From Tricholoma matsutake (taxonomy: Eukaryota; Basidiomycota; Agaricomycetes; Agaricales; Tricholomataceae): DNA of 64,000 nucleotides. Positions 11,190-21,226 of the stretch are shown here, one piece after another. The number at the start of each line of letters is the position of its first letter. The first letter of the stretch is position 1. The DNA lies in the NCBI GenBank assembly GCA_026075535.2, contig AP026550.1, positions 9,610,001-9,674,000 on the forward strand, written 5' to 3'. The notes beneath the pieces were generated by a model. That model saw nothing but the letters and a program-made list of their open reading frames with translations, was not told where the DNA came from and did not search any database. The translations under genes were made by a program, and so were the position numbers.

Positions 11190-12025
11190 TTACCACCACA
11201 CCCGGAAGAACTGGGCCAATGAGTAAATCCTGATGCTGTGGATGTTGGCCACATCTTGTCTTGTTGTGCATCTGGGATTCCTCACTTGTTTCCAGATTTC
11301 TAAGCGCGATGCGGAAATGAGGGTTGAATTTTTAGGGTCCTCGATAAAGGTCATCCACGTCACAAAATATGGTGAGCTAGGGTAACTCTGGATGGCATTC
11401 ATGGTCTTGTAACTAGGCTCAGGAAAGAGCCATTTGAAGGCCCTCTGCCAGTCGGTGGTGGAAGCGTTCTTGTAGGTGACATGGGTGAAAACATTGGAAA
11501 GGGTTAGATTCTTGTATATATCTTCTTTCCCTTCTCGGCATTCGACCGTGGTAAGCTTGAGGTAAGAGGGGTTTGTGATTCCCCGTGGATTAGGCGCCTT
11601 GCCAGTGAGATCAATGATGAATTGACACCAGAGTTGGGAAAGGAAAGTATCGATTGTAGGATGTTCATCAGCAGGAGGAGGGGTCTCACGATCATCTATA
11701 TCTGAGCCATCATCCTGCGTAGGAGGGGGGAGCATATGACCCTGAGATTGTAGGTTGAATAGAGTTGGTTCGGGCTGGCCAGTGAAGTTGATATATGTCG
11801 GCATCCTTCCTTTATTTGTAGAGTGCTTACCAGCAAGCGCATCCCTGGGGATAATGCCTGACTTCTGATACATTGCCTGGACCTGGTCCAACATCATGCT
11901 GTCAAACCAAAACTTAAAAGCTGGTTTTGTAAGGAGGGTTCCACCGATGCGTAGGCGAGGAACAACTTCCCTGACCATTATACGACGGAAAAAGACGCAG
12001 CCATAGGGTATATAAGGAACCCGGC
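11190..12025 (-). pseudogene. 3' part of split host gene B (unknown Agaricomycete family)
   Basis: This is the C-terminal ~277 codons of a minus-strand gene whose 5' part lies at 18073-19959. Visible features are an opening MVREVVPRLRIGGTLL segment, a Pro/Asp-rich linker and a C-terminal globular part with YFVTWMTFIEDP ending at FFRVWW. The terminator lies ahead of an AT-rich 3' flank with AATAAT/TTAATTAAAT near 11020-11050. The fragment does not begin with its own promoter. Its frame runs upstream of the apparent Met at 11978 straight to the G1 insertion point and continues in the other half. No domain with known function is recognised. Confidence 0.75.
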
Positions 12026-12451
12026 TGTAAGGGGACTAGGGGGGTGTCCTGTGTGTTTTTCCTATTTTTTATGTTTGTCCCATATTTTTCCCCACCTCAT
12101 TTCCTTCTATTCTTCATTTTCTATGATTTTTCCGGATTTTATTACTAATTTTCCCTTGCTATCATGTTTGTATATGTTGACACTTTTATATTTAGAGGCG
12201 GAGTACCCCTTCCGACACATACCCCTTGGTATGATGTCATTCGGCGGCCTTGATCCGCCTATCTCCGCCTTTTTCTATTTTTAGGTTATATTTGATTTTT
12301 GTCGTCTTCACATATACTGGGCATCAGCAAGGGGATCCTTAGAGTTTTCTCTTCGGATTTCCCTTTGCTAGGTGCGCCCCCAGTCCCTGTATTATGTAGC
12401 ATAATTTTAACTTCGGATTTCCCTTTGCTAGAGGCTTAGGTTGCCCTTATA
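12026..12451 (+). repeat. G1 5' LTR
   Basis: It starts TGTAAG and ends CTTATA, nearly inverted termini. It holds a TATATTTAGAG promoter-like tract near 12188 and the segment AGAGTTTTCT at 12341-12350, which is complementary to the putative primer binding site just downstream. Confidence 0.95.
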
Positions 12452-12465
12452 GTAGAAAACTCTCC
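12452..12465 (+). promoter_or_regulatory. G1 putative self-priming primer binding site
   Basis: AGAAAACTCT (12454-12463) lies two bases after the 5' LTR and is the exact reverse complement of AGAGTTTTCT within the LTR (12341-12350). No tRNA-like TGG-initial primer site is seen. Tf1/sushi-type elements prime from their own folded RNA 5' end with this geometry, so self-priming is the likely mechanism if transcription starts near 12341. Confidence 0.55.
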
Positions 12466-12617
12466 CCTAAGGCCCGAAAATCGCGAACGCGCTGCCCAAA
12501 ATAGGCAGGTACGGACTGGACGACGCTTCCCAAAGCTCCACAGAGTCCCTACACACCGTTCCAGATACTCTCGCCTTTATCACGCCGCCATTTTCGCCAA
12601 ACGCGCTCCCTAGCGAC

Positions 12618-13736
12618 ATGGACACATCAGAACGCTTCGACGCGCTTGAAAGCAACGTTTCCGGAATGCGCGCGCAAATCGACTCGCTTAAATCTACGAT
12701 TGAAAACTTCGTTAGGACCCTCCAGGCTAACCCTACGACTAATAATTCCCCCTTCACGACTCCAAGCGCACCCAACAACGATGTTTTGCCAAACGCGTCC
12801 ACTAAGGAACGTGCCCAGATCAAACCGTCCCCCCCCGCCAAATTTAATGGTGCACGTGCGCAGGGACGTGCATTCCTTAATTCCTGTGAGTTATACATTA
12901 GTCTCCAGTCGCATCAATTCGTCGATGAGGCTGCAAAAATTTATTGGGCCTTCACATACATGAAATCTAAACGCGCCTATCTCTATGTGGACCGTATCCT
13001 ACGTCAAACTAAAGAACTTGGTTCTCTACCTTTCTCCACTTGGGGTGACTTTCGAGCTGAGTTCATATGCCACTTCTGCCCCCTCAATGAATGCCACCGA
13101 GCAGTGATGCGACTTGAGTCATCCACTTACCACCAGGGACGTCGATCCGTGGACGACTATATCAATGAGTTCAAGGATTTGGTGGACATGGCAGGGTATG
13201 GGAGTGGGTTACCAGTGGTGGTGAAGTTCCGACGGGGGCTCAACCGAGAAATTCAGGACCAGATTGCACAGATGTTGGAAGGGCGCCCAGCGGACGATGA
13301 TATCCTTGCTTGGTATGAAGCTGCTTCACTCTGTGACGAGAACCAACTCACAAATGCGGTGTTTAATGCTGCATTCCGTGCTCCAACTACCACTCATACA
13401 CCCTACACCTTCAATCGAAGCCTCCCCTGCCCTAACCCCATTCCTGCTCATCAAACTCCCACACCAGCCGTCAATGTCCCAGTACCAATGGATGTTGATG
13501 CAGCCCGCAGCCGTGCACGTAAGTTGGATCTCTGCTACCATTGTGGGGAACCTGGACACAGGGCTGGAGCGTGTCCCCATCGTCAGGACATCTGCATGTT
13601 CACCCCCGAGGGACGAGACGAACTCCTGCAAGATTTGTTGGCACTTGTAGATGTTGAGGAAGCGAAGGATCAAGTTGCAGAGGAGGTTAAGCTGGAAGTT
13701 GTAGAGGAGCAGGATTTTCCTATTCGCAGCGAGTGA
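12618..13736 (+). CDS. gag: G1 Gag
   Basis: A 372-codon ORF. Residues 1-60 form a predicted helical leader. The middle part (about 75-260) is the retrotransposon Gag capsid-like region with LYISLQSHQF, FLNSCEL and WGDFRAEFICHFCP. Near residue 308 is one CCHC zinc knuckle, CYHCGEPGHRAGAC, for RNA packaging. The ATG at 12618 is the first in frame after the leader. The frame ends at TGA 13734-13736, and the pol frame lies at -1 relative to it and overlaps the stop. Pol is therefore probably expressed by -1 frameshifting or reinitiation near GAGTGAATCG. The ORF itself is uninterrupted. Confidence 0.9.
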   Translation: MDTSERFDALESNVSGMRAQIDSLKSTIENFVRTLQANPTTNNSPFTTPSAPNNDVLPNASTKERAQIKPSPPAKFNGARAQGRAFLNSCELYISLQSHQFVDEAAKIYWAFTYMKSKRAYLYVDRILRQTKELGSLPFSTWGDFRAEFICHFCPLNECHRAVMRLESSTYHQGRRSVDDYINEFKDLVDMAGYGSGLPVVVKFRRGLNREIQDQIAQMLEGRPADDDILAWYEAASLCDENQLTNAVFNAAFRAPTTTHTPYTFNRSLPCPNPIPAHQTPTPAVNVPVPMDVDAARSRARKLDLCYHCGEPGHRAGACPHRQDICMFTPEGRDELLQDLLALVDVEEAKDQVAEEVKLEVVEEQDFPIRSE

Positions 13737-16700
13737 ATCGTATGCCCTCACTGCCTGTCCATAACCGCTTTGAAGTCTTGTCAGTTGAATCCCCGGAGAA
13801 TGAATCCATTTCTGTGACTGCTCCCCTCTCTGACCCTTCAAAGTTGGCTAAAGACGTACCTGCTCTCCCCATCTCTCCCTCTACTCCACGTCCCAAAATT
13901 AAATCATGGGAGCGTAAACTACCATGCAAGTATATTGTGGCATCCACTCCCTCTGCACATTCCTTAAACCTAGCCATCGAACTGCAGACGACCGACACTG
14001 GACAGATACTCGGTGTCTCTGCGCTCCTGGACTCTGGTGCGACTGGTCTCTTCATCGATTCCCATCTGGTACAACAACATCGTCTAAATACTCGCTCACT
14101 CTCACATCCGATACCTGTATATAACATGGATGGATCCCCAAATGAAGCTGGTGCCATCCGAGAGGTTGTAGACCTGGTTCTCCGTTACAAAGATCATAGT
14201 GAGCGTGCCCTTTTTGCTGTCACTCAATTAGGAAAGCAAAAGGCGATTTTGGGATATCCATGGCTTTGAGACCATAACCCAGAGGTCGACTGGCGCACCG
14301 GGGAGGTTACCATGAGCTGATGTCCATCCCGCTGTCGGACGTGTTTCACAGAAGCCAGGCAAGAACATCATGGACAGAAGGCGGCAATACGACGAACTCA
14401 GAAGTGTCGTGCTGGACCCCTGCCTATACCTGAAGTGGAATTGGAAGGGGTTCCTGATCTAATGCCGGACTCGGATTATGATGATGAGGACCCAGAGGAA
14501 GTGGAGGAGGGTGATCGGATCTTCTACACTGCGATTCGCTCATCACATGAGGTGTGTGCCACATCGAACATATCCCAACGCCTCGCCGAGGCCTTCCACA
14601 AAAACAACGCTGCTAAATCCTCTACTAACTCCTTACTCCCTCATCTCCATGAGTTTGAAGACGTGTTCTCCAAGGAGTCATTCGACTCTCTTCCTGCGCG
14701 TAAGCCATGGGATCACGTGATCGAACTCACCCCCGGCGCAACCCCTTCATCCTGCAAGGTCTATCCTCTCTCTCCGGAGGAACAATGGCAGCTTGACCAG
14801 TTCATCGACGAGCACCTGGCCTCTGGACGTATTCGACCATCGAAGTCACCCATGGCCTCTCCCTTTTTCTTTGTCAAGAAGAAGGATGGCTCACTTCAAC
14901 CGGTTCAAGACTACAGAAGACTCAACAACATCACAGTCAAAAATCGCTACCCACTACCCCTCATCTCCGAACTCGTAAACCAGCTCCGTGGAGCCCGATA
15001 CTTCACCAAGCTTGATGTCCGTTGGGGCTATAATAATGTGAGGATAAAGGAGGGAGATGAGTGGAAGGCAGCCTTTTGTACCAACCGTGGTCTTTTTGAA
15101 CTGCTTCTCATGTTCTTTGGCCTTACTAATAGCCCTGCCACCTTTCAGACCATGATGAATGACATCTTCCATGACCTCATCCTCGAAGGCGTTGTCTGCA
15201 TCTATCTCGACGACATCCTCATCTTCACTCGCATGGTTGAAGAGCACCGTCGCATCACGCGCCTCGTCCTAGAGCGACTTTGACAGTACAAACTCTACCT
15301 TTGTCAGGACAAATGCGAGTTCGAAAGGACCAAGATCGAGTACCTCGGCCTGATTATCTCGGAGGGTCAAGTGGAGATGGATCCTATCAAGGTAAACGGG
15401 GTCACAGCTTGGCCGACGCCCACGAACAAGAAGGAGGTGCAGTCCTTCCTGGGCTTCATCAATTTTTATCGGCGTTTTATCAAGGATTTCTCACATCATG
15501 CACGACCGCTGTTCGACTTGACAGGAAAGGAGGCATGGAGGTGGGATAATGCACAACAGGAGGCGTTCGAAAAGCTTAAGGAGATGGTCACTTCCGCTCC
15601 GATCCTTACCTTTGCTGACGATTCACATCCTTTTCGTGTAGAAGCCGACAGTTCTGACTTTGCGACGGGCGCTGTGTTGTCTCAGCAGTCTCCGGAGGAC
15701 CAGAAGTGGCATCCTGTTGCGTTCTACTCCAAAAGCCTTAGTGCTGTAGAGAGAAACTACGAGATCCATGACAAGGAGATGTTGGCGATAATGCGTGCGC
15801 TTGAGGAGTGGCGACACTTCCTCGAGGGTGCCCAACACAAGGTGGAAATTTGGACGGATCACAAGAACCTCGAGTACTTCATGACGGCCAAGAAATTGAA
15901 CTGTCGTCAAGCTCGTTGGTCCCTGTATCTATCTAGATTTGACTTCTCCTTGCACCACCGTCCGGGTCGCAGCATGGGGAAGACCGATGCCCTATCCCGA
16001 CATGCAGACCATGGGGATGGCAGCGGTGACAACCAAAACATTGTGCTGTTGCAGCCAGACCTGTTCACCATTCGGGCACTGGAAGGCATCGTACCCCAGG
16101 GCGAGGAGCGGGACATTCTACGTGACATTTGTCACGCAAACCATAGCGGTTTACATGAGGATGTTGTCGCCCGAGCTGTTAAAGAACTGAGGAAGGGATT
16201 GACCCTTTCCTTACGTGCGGCAGAGTGGGCTGAAAAGGAGGACTTGTTGTATTTCAGGGATCACATCTATGTTCCCAATGACCCAGACCTTCGCCGGCGC
16301 ATCATATCCCAACACCATGACTCACAGATTGCTGGCCACCCCGGACGCTGGAAGACCTTGGAGCTCACCTCACGGAACTATTGGTGGCCACAAATGTCAC
16401 GGCTCATTGGTCAGTATTGTCGCACTTGTGACCTTTGCTTATGCACCAAGGCCCCTCATCGCAAGCCTATTGGTGAGCTACACCCTCTTCCTGTTCCAGA
16501 GAGTCGTTGGGATGTTGTCAGCGTTGACTTTGTGGTGGAATTGCCAGAGTCAAACGGGTTTGATGCGGTGATGTGCACAGTTGACTCAGTGGGAAAACGT
16601 GCTCACTTCATTCCCACTCACACCACTGTCAGTGCCCTAGGTGCCGCTCGACTCTACCTCCACCACGTGTGGAAATTACATGGACTTCCTGGTGCCTTCC

Positions 16701-17635
16701 TCTCGGATCATGGCCCTCAGTTCATGGCAGAGTTCACTCGTGAGCTGTACCGACTCCTGGGGATCAAACTCCTCGCTTCAACTGCTTATCACCCACAAAC
16801 TGATGGCCAGACGGAGCGAGTCAACCAGGAACTGGAGCAGTACATCTGCCTCTTTGTCAATGAATGCCAGGACGATTGGGATGATCTCCTTCCTTTGGCC
16901 GAGTTTGGGTACAACAACCATGTCCATGCTTCCACTCAACAGACCCCTTTCCTCTTAGACACTGGATGACATCCACGCATGGGATTTGAACCTCGCCAAA
17001 CTCCCTCACACATCGAGACAGTGAATGAGTTCACAGAACGCATGAGGGATAGCTTGGAGGAGGCAAGGGCAGCCTTAGCAAAGGTGAAGGATGACATGGC
17101 GCGATTTTACAACCAACGCCACTCCCCAACCCCTCAGTACAAGGTTGGTGATCGAGTTTATCTTGACTCCAGTGACATCTCCACTACATGTCCATCCAAG
17201 AAACTCGCTCATCGCTTCTTGGGACCTTTCCCCATTGTCAAGTGCGTTGGAACACATGCCTATTGTCTACGCCTCCCAGCCTCCATGTCCAGACTCCATC
17301 CTGTCTTCCATGTCGTCAAATTGCTTCCAGCTCCCCCAGATCCGTTCCCGGGATGCCATTCACACCCACCACCACCACCTACAGTGATCGAGGGAGAACC
17401 CCAATATGAAGTCGAGTCAATCTTGGACAGCCGTTTGCGTTGAGGAAAACTCCAGTATTTGGTACATTGGAAGGGTTATGGGTATGAGGAGAACTCATGG
17501 GTCGAAGAGTCTGACGTAAATGCCCCTCAGTTAATCAAGGAATTCCACCGACGGCACACTGCTGCACTGCGTCGCATTCAAGTCATGGACTTTGGTCGTA
17601 TACGATTTCGAATGCATCGGGGCGATGCATCTTAG
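13733..17635 (+). pseudogene. pol: G1 Pol polyprotein (PR-RT-RH-IN-chromodomain) with five TGA codons
   Basis: One continuous frame runs to TAG 17633-17635, with TGA at 14267, 14318, 15281, 16967 and 17441. In each case the neighbouring residues match the family and Arg (CGA) is expected. Domains in order are: aspartic protease (LLDSGATGLFID, near 14027); reverse transcriptase with intact IYLDDILIF near 15200; RNase H (FRVEADSSDFATGAVL onward, 15630-15990); integrase with its HHCC finger (HPGRWK... to CRTCDLC, 16330-16440), VDFVVELPES, SDHGPQF and TERVNQELEQ; and a chromodomain with [19 protein letters not shown] near 17455. The catalytic residues look intact, so only the nonsense changes prevent expression of a full polyprotein. 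Confidence 0.92.
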
Positions 17636-17646
17636 AGAGGGGGTGA
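17636..17646 (+). other. G1 polypurine tract
   Basis: AGAGGGGGTGA lies directly before the 3' LTR. It is the expected plus-strand primer for reverse transcription. Confidence 0.75.
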
Positions 17647-18072
17647 TGTAAGGGGACTAGGGGGGTGCCCTGTGTGTTTTTCCTATTTTTTATGTTCGTC
17701 CCATATTTTTCCCCACCTCATTTCCTTCTATTCTTCATTTTCTATGATTTTTCCGGATTTTATTACTAATTTTCCCTTGCTATCATGTTTGTATATGTTG
17801 ACACTTTTATATTTAGAGGCGGAGTACCCCTTCCGACACATACCCCTTGGTATGATGTCATTCGGCGGCCTTGATCCGCCTATCTCCGCCTTTTTCTATT
17901 TTTAGGTTATATTTGATTTTTGTCGTCTTCACATATACTGGGCATCAGCAAGGGGATCCTTAGAGTTTTCTCTTCGGATTTCCCTTTGCTAGGTGTGCCC
18001 CCAGTCCCTGTATTATGTAGCATAATTTTAACTTTGGATTTCCCTTTGCTAGAGGCTTAGGTTGCCCTTATA
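17647..18072 (+). repeat. G1 3' LTR
   Basis: Direct copy of 12026-12451, same length, with about four C/T differences (for example GTCC/GCCC near the start). It is followed by the CCGGC duplication. Confidence 0.95.
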
Positions 18073-19959
18073 CCGGCCATGAGAGCGGCGGCGATTGTTG
18101 GGTTCCCCATCTTCATCTCCATCTCCCTCCTCCTCCTCCTCCTCCTCCTCCTCCTCCTCCTGCTGCCAATCTGCCTGCCTGGACATGTTATATGCGAGAA
18201 CATCAGTATTCAGGCCCTCAGCCTCCAATAACGGAAGAGCTGCATCCATGAGTCGTCTTGCTGCTGGTCCATCTTCAGGGCGAGCATGTAATCCATTCAG
18301 CAACCACACACATGCTGCAGTCAATGTGAGCGATTCAGGAATGAGTCGACTACGGGTTGCACCACTGGCTTGGTGGGAGAGAGCTTTGCTGATCGCCAGC
18401 AGCCTCATCATGCGGAAAGACCTATGGGAATAAATAAATCAATATAAAGGGTAACATTGAAGAAAAAAAGACTTACCACCACTCCTGACAGGTAAATGAA
18501 CAAAGACAGTCCTTTAATGTATCAGGGTCAAACTGCATTAGGATTTCTGTGGCGAATCTATAAGGTACCCGGACCTCGAGACGTGCATTTGAAGAGTTAG
18601 CAGTACGTGCCTCTTCATAGATACTGTAGATGCCTTTGATAGTTTTTGTTGGATGATCCCCACCCATAGCCTCTTTGATGGTGATAAATTTCGCATGGTG
18701 CCTACCTTCAGGGTGGTAAACGATAGACTTATCGGTTGTGTATGCCTGGATGTACACAGCCTCATACTCCCCTCGAGCACGGACGCCAGGAATGGCATGA
18801 AAGCCACTAATGGCAGTAAGATGGCTGACAGGATCTCTTGAATATTTGGATGAATTAATATCAGAAATGCTCTCGGCATTCTGATCCGAAATGCGCAATG
18901 CCTGCTGGACTACCTGGTAATGGGTGGCTGTAGTCCATTGAAGGCATTCCTCCTGATCACTACTGATCTCGATCCCGACGTCGATGTACCAGTCTCCAAC
19001 CTCCGGGACTTCATAAGAGAGCTGTGCACTCCAGACAAAATCGTAAAGGTAGTATTCCGCAGATTCGACATCTACCTGATGGTAAGTGCTATGTTTTGTG
19101 CCTTGGATGGTGTGCAGAATGAAGAAGTCGTGCGCCCATGCAATGTCATTATCTGCAATGAGGGGGTTCAAATCCAGTTCCGTGCGAATATGGTTGGCGA
19201 GGTGGTCAACGACATTGCTGGGAATGAGCTTCGTACCCCAGGCAAAGCCTCCTCTTGTCTTCTTTGCTCTAAACTGCTCTGTTGAATAGTTGGCTGGCCA
19301 TTCCGAGGCGATGCTTTGGCCAAGTAAAGTCGCGATCATGGGACGAAAGCCATTTTCGTACCAGAAGGCTTGCTCGCATTCAGTCAAATGGTAGGCGCTT
19401 GATCGCTGGGAACGTTCGGGCGACCACAGTGCAGGGAAAAATATATGTAAGTGGTGGCGCATGCCGAATGTGCCAAACTCAAAATTTGGGATCTTGTGGT
19501 AGTCAACTAGTTTCTCCTCCTATAGCACAAATACTTAGTTAGATAAAAGATTCAATTATAAGTTGGACTCCAGAAACTCACACCTCGATAAGTAACAGGG
19601 TGCTTGAGATGAATACTTGTCTTCAGAGCAAAAGTATCATGTGGAACGACATATACAGAGATTGGGCAGTTGACCATGACTTTGTCAGCAATGCCAAGGA
19701 GGGAGTCATAGTCCCGGGAGATCAAAAGAGAGTGGTCAACTTCAATGATGTTCTGAATAGCATCGACAAAGGCCTGCTTCGGATGTCCATCGTCATTGAT
19801 GTATTCACCGGTAAGGACAAAGTGTATGTAGTTGTCATCTGTTTCATCATTTTCATGAAAGCCATAAGCACGGTCAACAAATTCATGCAGGCTGTGGGTT
19901 ATGACTGGGTGGTTGTTGAAGAGATCGGCCATAGGAGATAGCATGTGGATAATTGACAA
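18073..19959 (-). pseudogene. 5' part of split host gene B (unknown Agaricomycete family)
   Basis: Three minus-strand exons are visible: 19959-19582 (start MSIIHMLSPMADLFNN), 19519-18477, and 18421 to the G1 insertion at 18073. The introns (GTGAGT...CTATAG and GTAAGT...CCATAG) keep phase. Exon 2 carries HLHIFFPALWSPERSQRSSA, a phrase I associate with large uncharacterised Agaricomycete families. It also has WGTKLIPSNVVDHLANH and a region around YHQVDVESAEYYLYDF. Exon 3 ends in a 12-residue glutamate run encoded by a CTC-rich plus-strand repeat. Without G1 and one CCGGC, exon 3 continues in frame into 12020-11190, for an estimated 866-residue protein. The role is unknown. Confidence 0.8.
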
Positions 19960-19979
19960 AGGGTGAATTTTCGATGAAA

Positions 19980-20425
19980 GTTTTATATTCCGACTGTGTA
20001 TGAAGAACTAAAGAAACAATAATTTGCGCTTGAATAATGATCCGTCCTTCCACCAGGGGAGGACAAAGGGATAGCAGCACACAGCAATTCCGGTAAACAA
20101 AAAGGAGATAGATATCAGGGCCACACAACGTGGAGGACTTTGAGAAAAAAAATTGCAGACGTCCAAGAGGAACGGGCATTGCTGGAGGAGGACGCTAAGC
20201 ACCATATAAGGAGTCTTGAAGGTCGAGAGGATTGGGGATAGCCAGTCAGGGACGTAGAACACGTTCATATTGGGGACTACTCCCTAACAGAACTCATCGT
20301 TGCTGTTACTGATGAAGAAGACCTGCATGGAACTACTTCCATGCAGGTTGCATGGTAGGTGAGGGTTGCATGGTAGGTGAGGGTTATCCAGGAAGGAGAA
20401 AGCAACGTGCTGTTTGTCTTTGACA
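19980..20425 (-). promoter_or_regulatory. Left arm of inverted repeat, promoter side of gene B
   Basis: The reverse complement of this arm matches 20520-21000 over most of its length, with small gaps. Shared phrases include GTAGTCCCCAATATGAA, CCTGACTGGCTATCCCCAAT and TCTTCTTCATCAGTAAC. Each arm opens a short ORF beginning MNVFYVPDWLSPIL, which looks like transcribed leader or vestigial coding sequence. The arm lies immediately upstream of the gene B start. Confidence 0.8.
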
Positions 20426-20519
20426 AACAGACATGGTGGAGATGAGTTGAGCTATTTTCAGAAAATGCTGAACAATGTCGAGAGGATTTAGCACAGCCAC
20501 TCCGACCACCTGATCATGG

Positions 20520-21000
20520 CTGTTCATCAAAGACGAACAGTGCATTGCTTTCTCCTTCCTGGATAACCCTCACCTACCATGCAACCTGCATGGAAGTAGT
20601 TCTGTGAAGGTCTTCTTCATCAGTAACGGCAATGATGAGTTCTGTTAGGGAGTAGTCCCCAATATGAATGTGTTCTATGTCCCTGACTGGCTATCCCCAA
20701 TCCTCTTGACCTTCAAGACTCCTTATGTGGTGCTCCTAGTTCGCCCTCCCACAATGTCCCGCTCTCCTTGGACCGCTGCAATTTTTTTTCAAAGTCCCCC
20801 ATGTTGGGCCCTGGCACATTGTGTGGCCCTGCTATCTCCTTTCCGTTTACTGGAATTTCTGGATCTTTCTCTGCACGTTGTATGACCCTTATCTCGTTGT
20901 CTTCCCCTGGACGTCTGTGATTTTTTTCTCAATGCACCCACGTTGAATGGACGGCTTGTTATTCAAGCACAAATTATCACTCTAGAACTCATGTAAAACA
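20520..21000 (+). promoter_or_regulatory. Right arm of inverted repeat, upstream of the SNF2-like gene
   Basis: Mirror copy of 19980-20425, separated from it by a unique spacer of about 90 bp. It lies 230 bp upstream of the SNF2-like start, with a separate TATATAAA near 21129 closer to that gene. Confidence 0.8.
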
Positions 21001-21226
21001 CGTTCCACCCCCAATTCCAAATCAGTCATTCCTTTTGTTGTGGCCATTGCCTCACCCCTGGTTGAAGAGAGCCTACATTAATTCCACCGTAAACTATTCC
21101 AATTTTTATATGTATTTTTTTCTCCTCTATATAAACCATATCCGTACTGTGTCGTGTCTTATAACAAACCCCAGATTTTACCTCGAAAGACAAGCTCGCA
21201 TTAGAAGCCCTCATCCCCCCTCTGCT

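Larger units (their letters stand above)
12026..18072 (+). mobile_element. G1: young chromodomain Ty3/gypsy LTR retrotransposon
   Basis: A 6047-bp element with 426-bp direct LTRs (12026-12451, 17647-18072) differing at about four positions, all C/T. It is flanked by the 5-bp duplication CCGGC (12021-12025, 18073-18077). Gag and Pol are on the plus strand. Pol carries protease, reverse transcriptase, RNase H, integrase and a C-terminal chromodomain, which in chromoviruses directs integration to modified chromatin. A purine tract (AGAGAGGGGGTGA) precedes the 3' LTR. The element is recent by LTR identity yet already has five TGA codons in pol. It interrupts host gene B in antisense orientation. 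Confidence 0.95.

Noticed and set aside
18127..18160. CTC-rich microsatellite as an independent repeat
   Set aside because: It lies in frame within exon 3 of gene B on the minus strand and encodes a glutamate run, so it was kept as part of the gene.
20008..20885. MNVFYVPDWL ORFs as two divergent paralogous proteins
   Set aside because: They are short, diverge quickly after the first 20 residues and are part of the inverted-repeat promoter arms.
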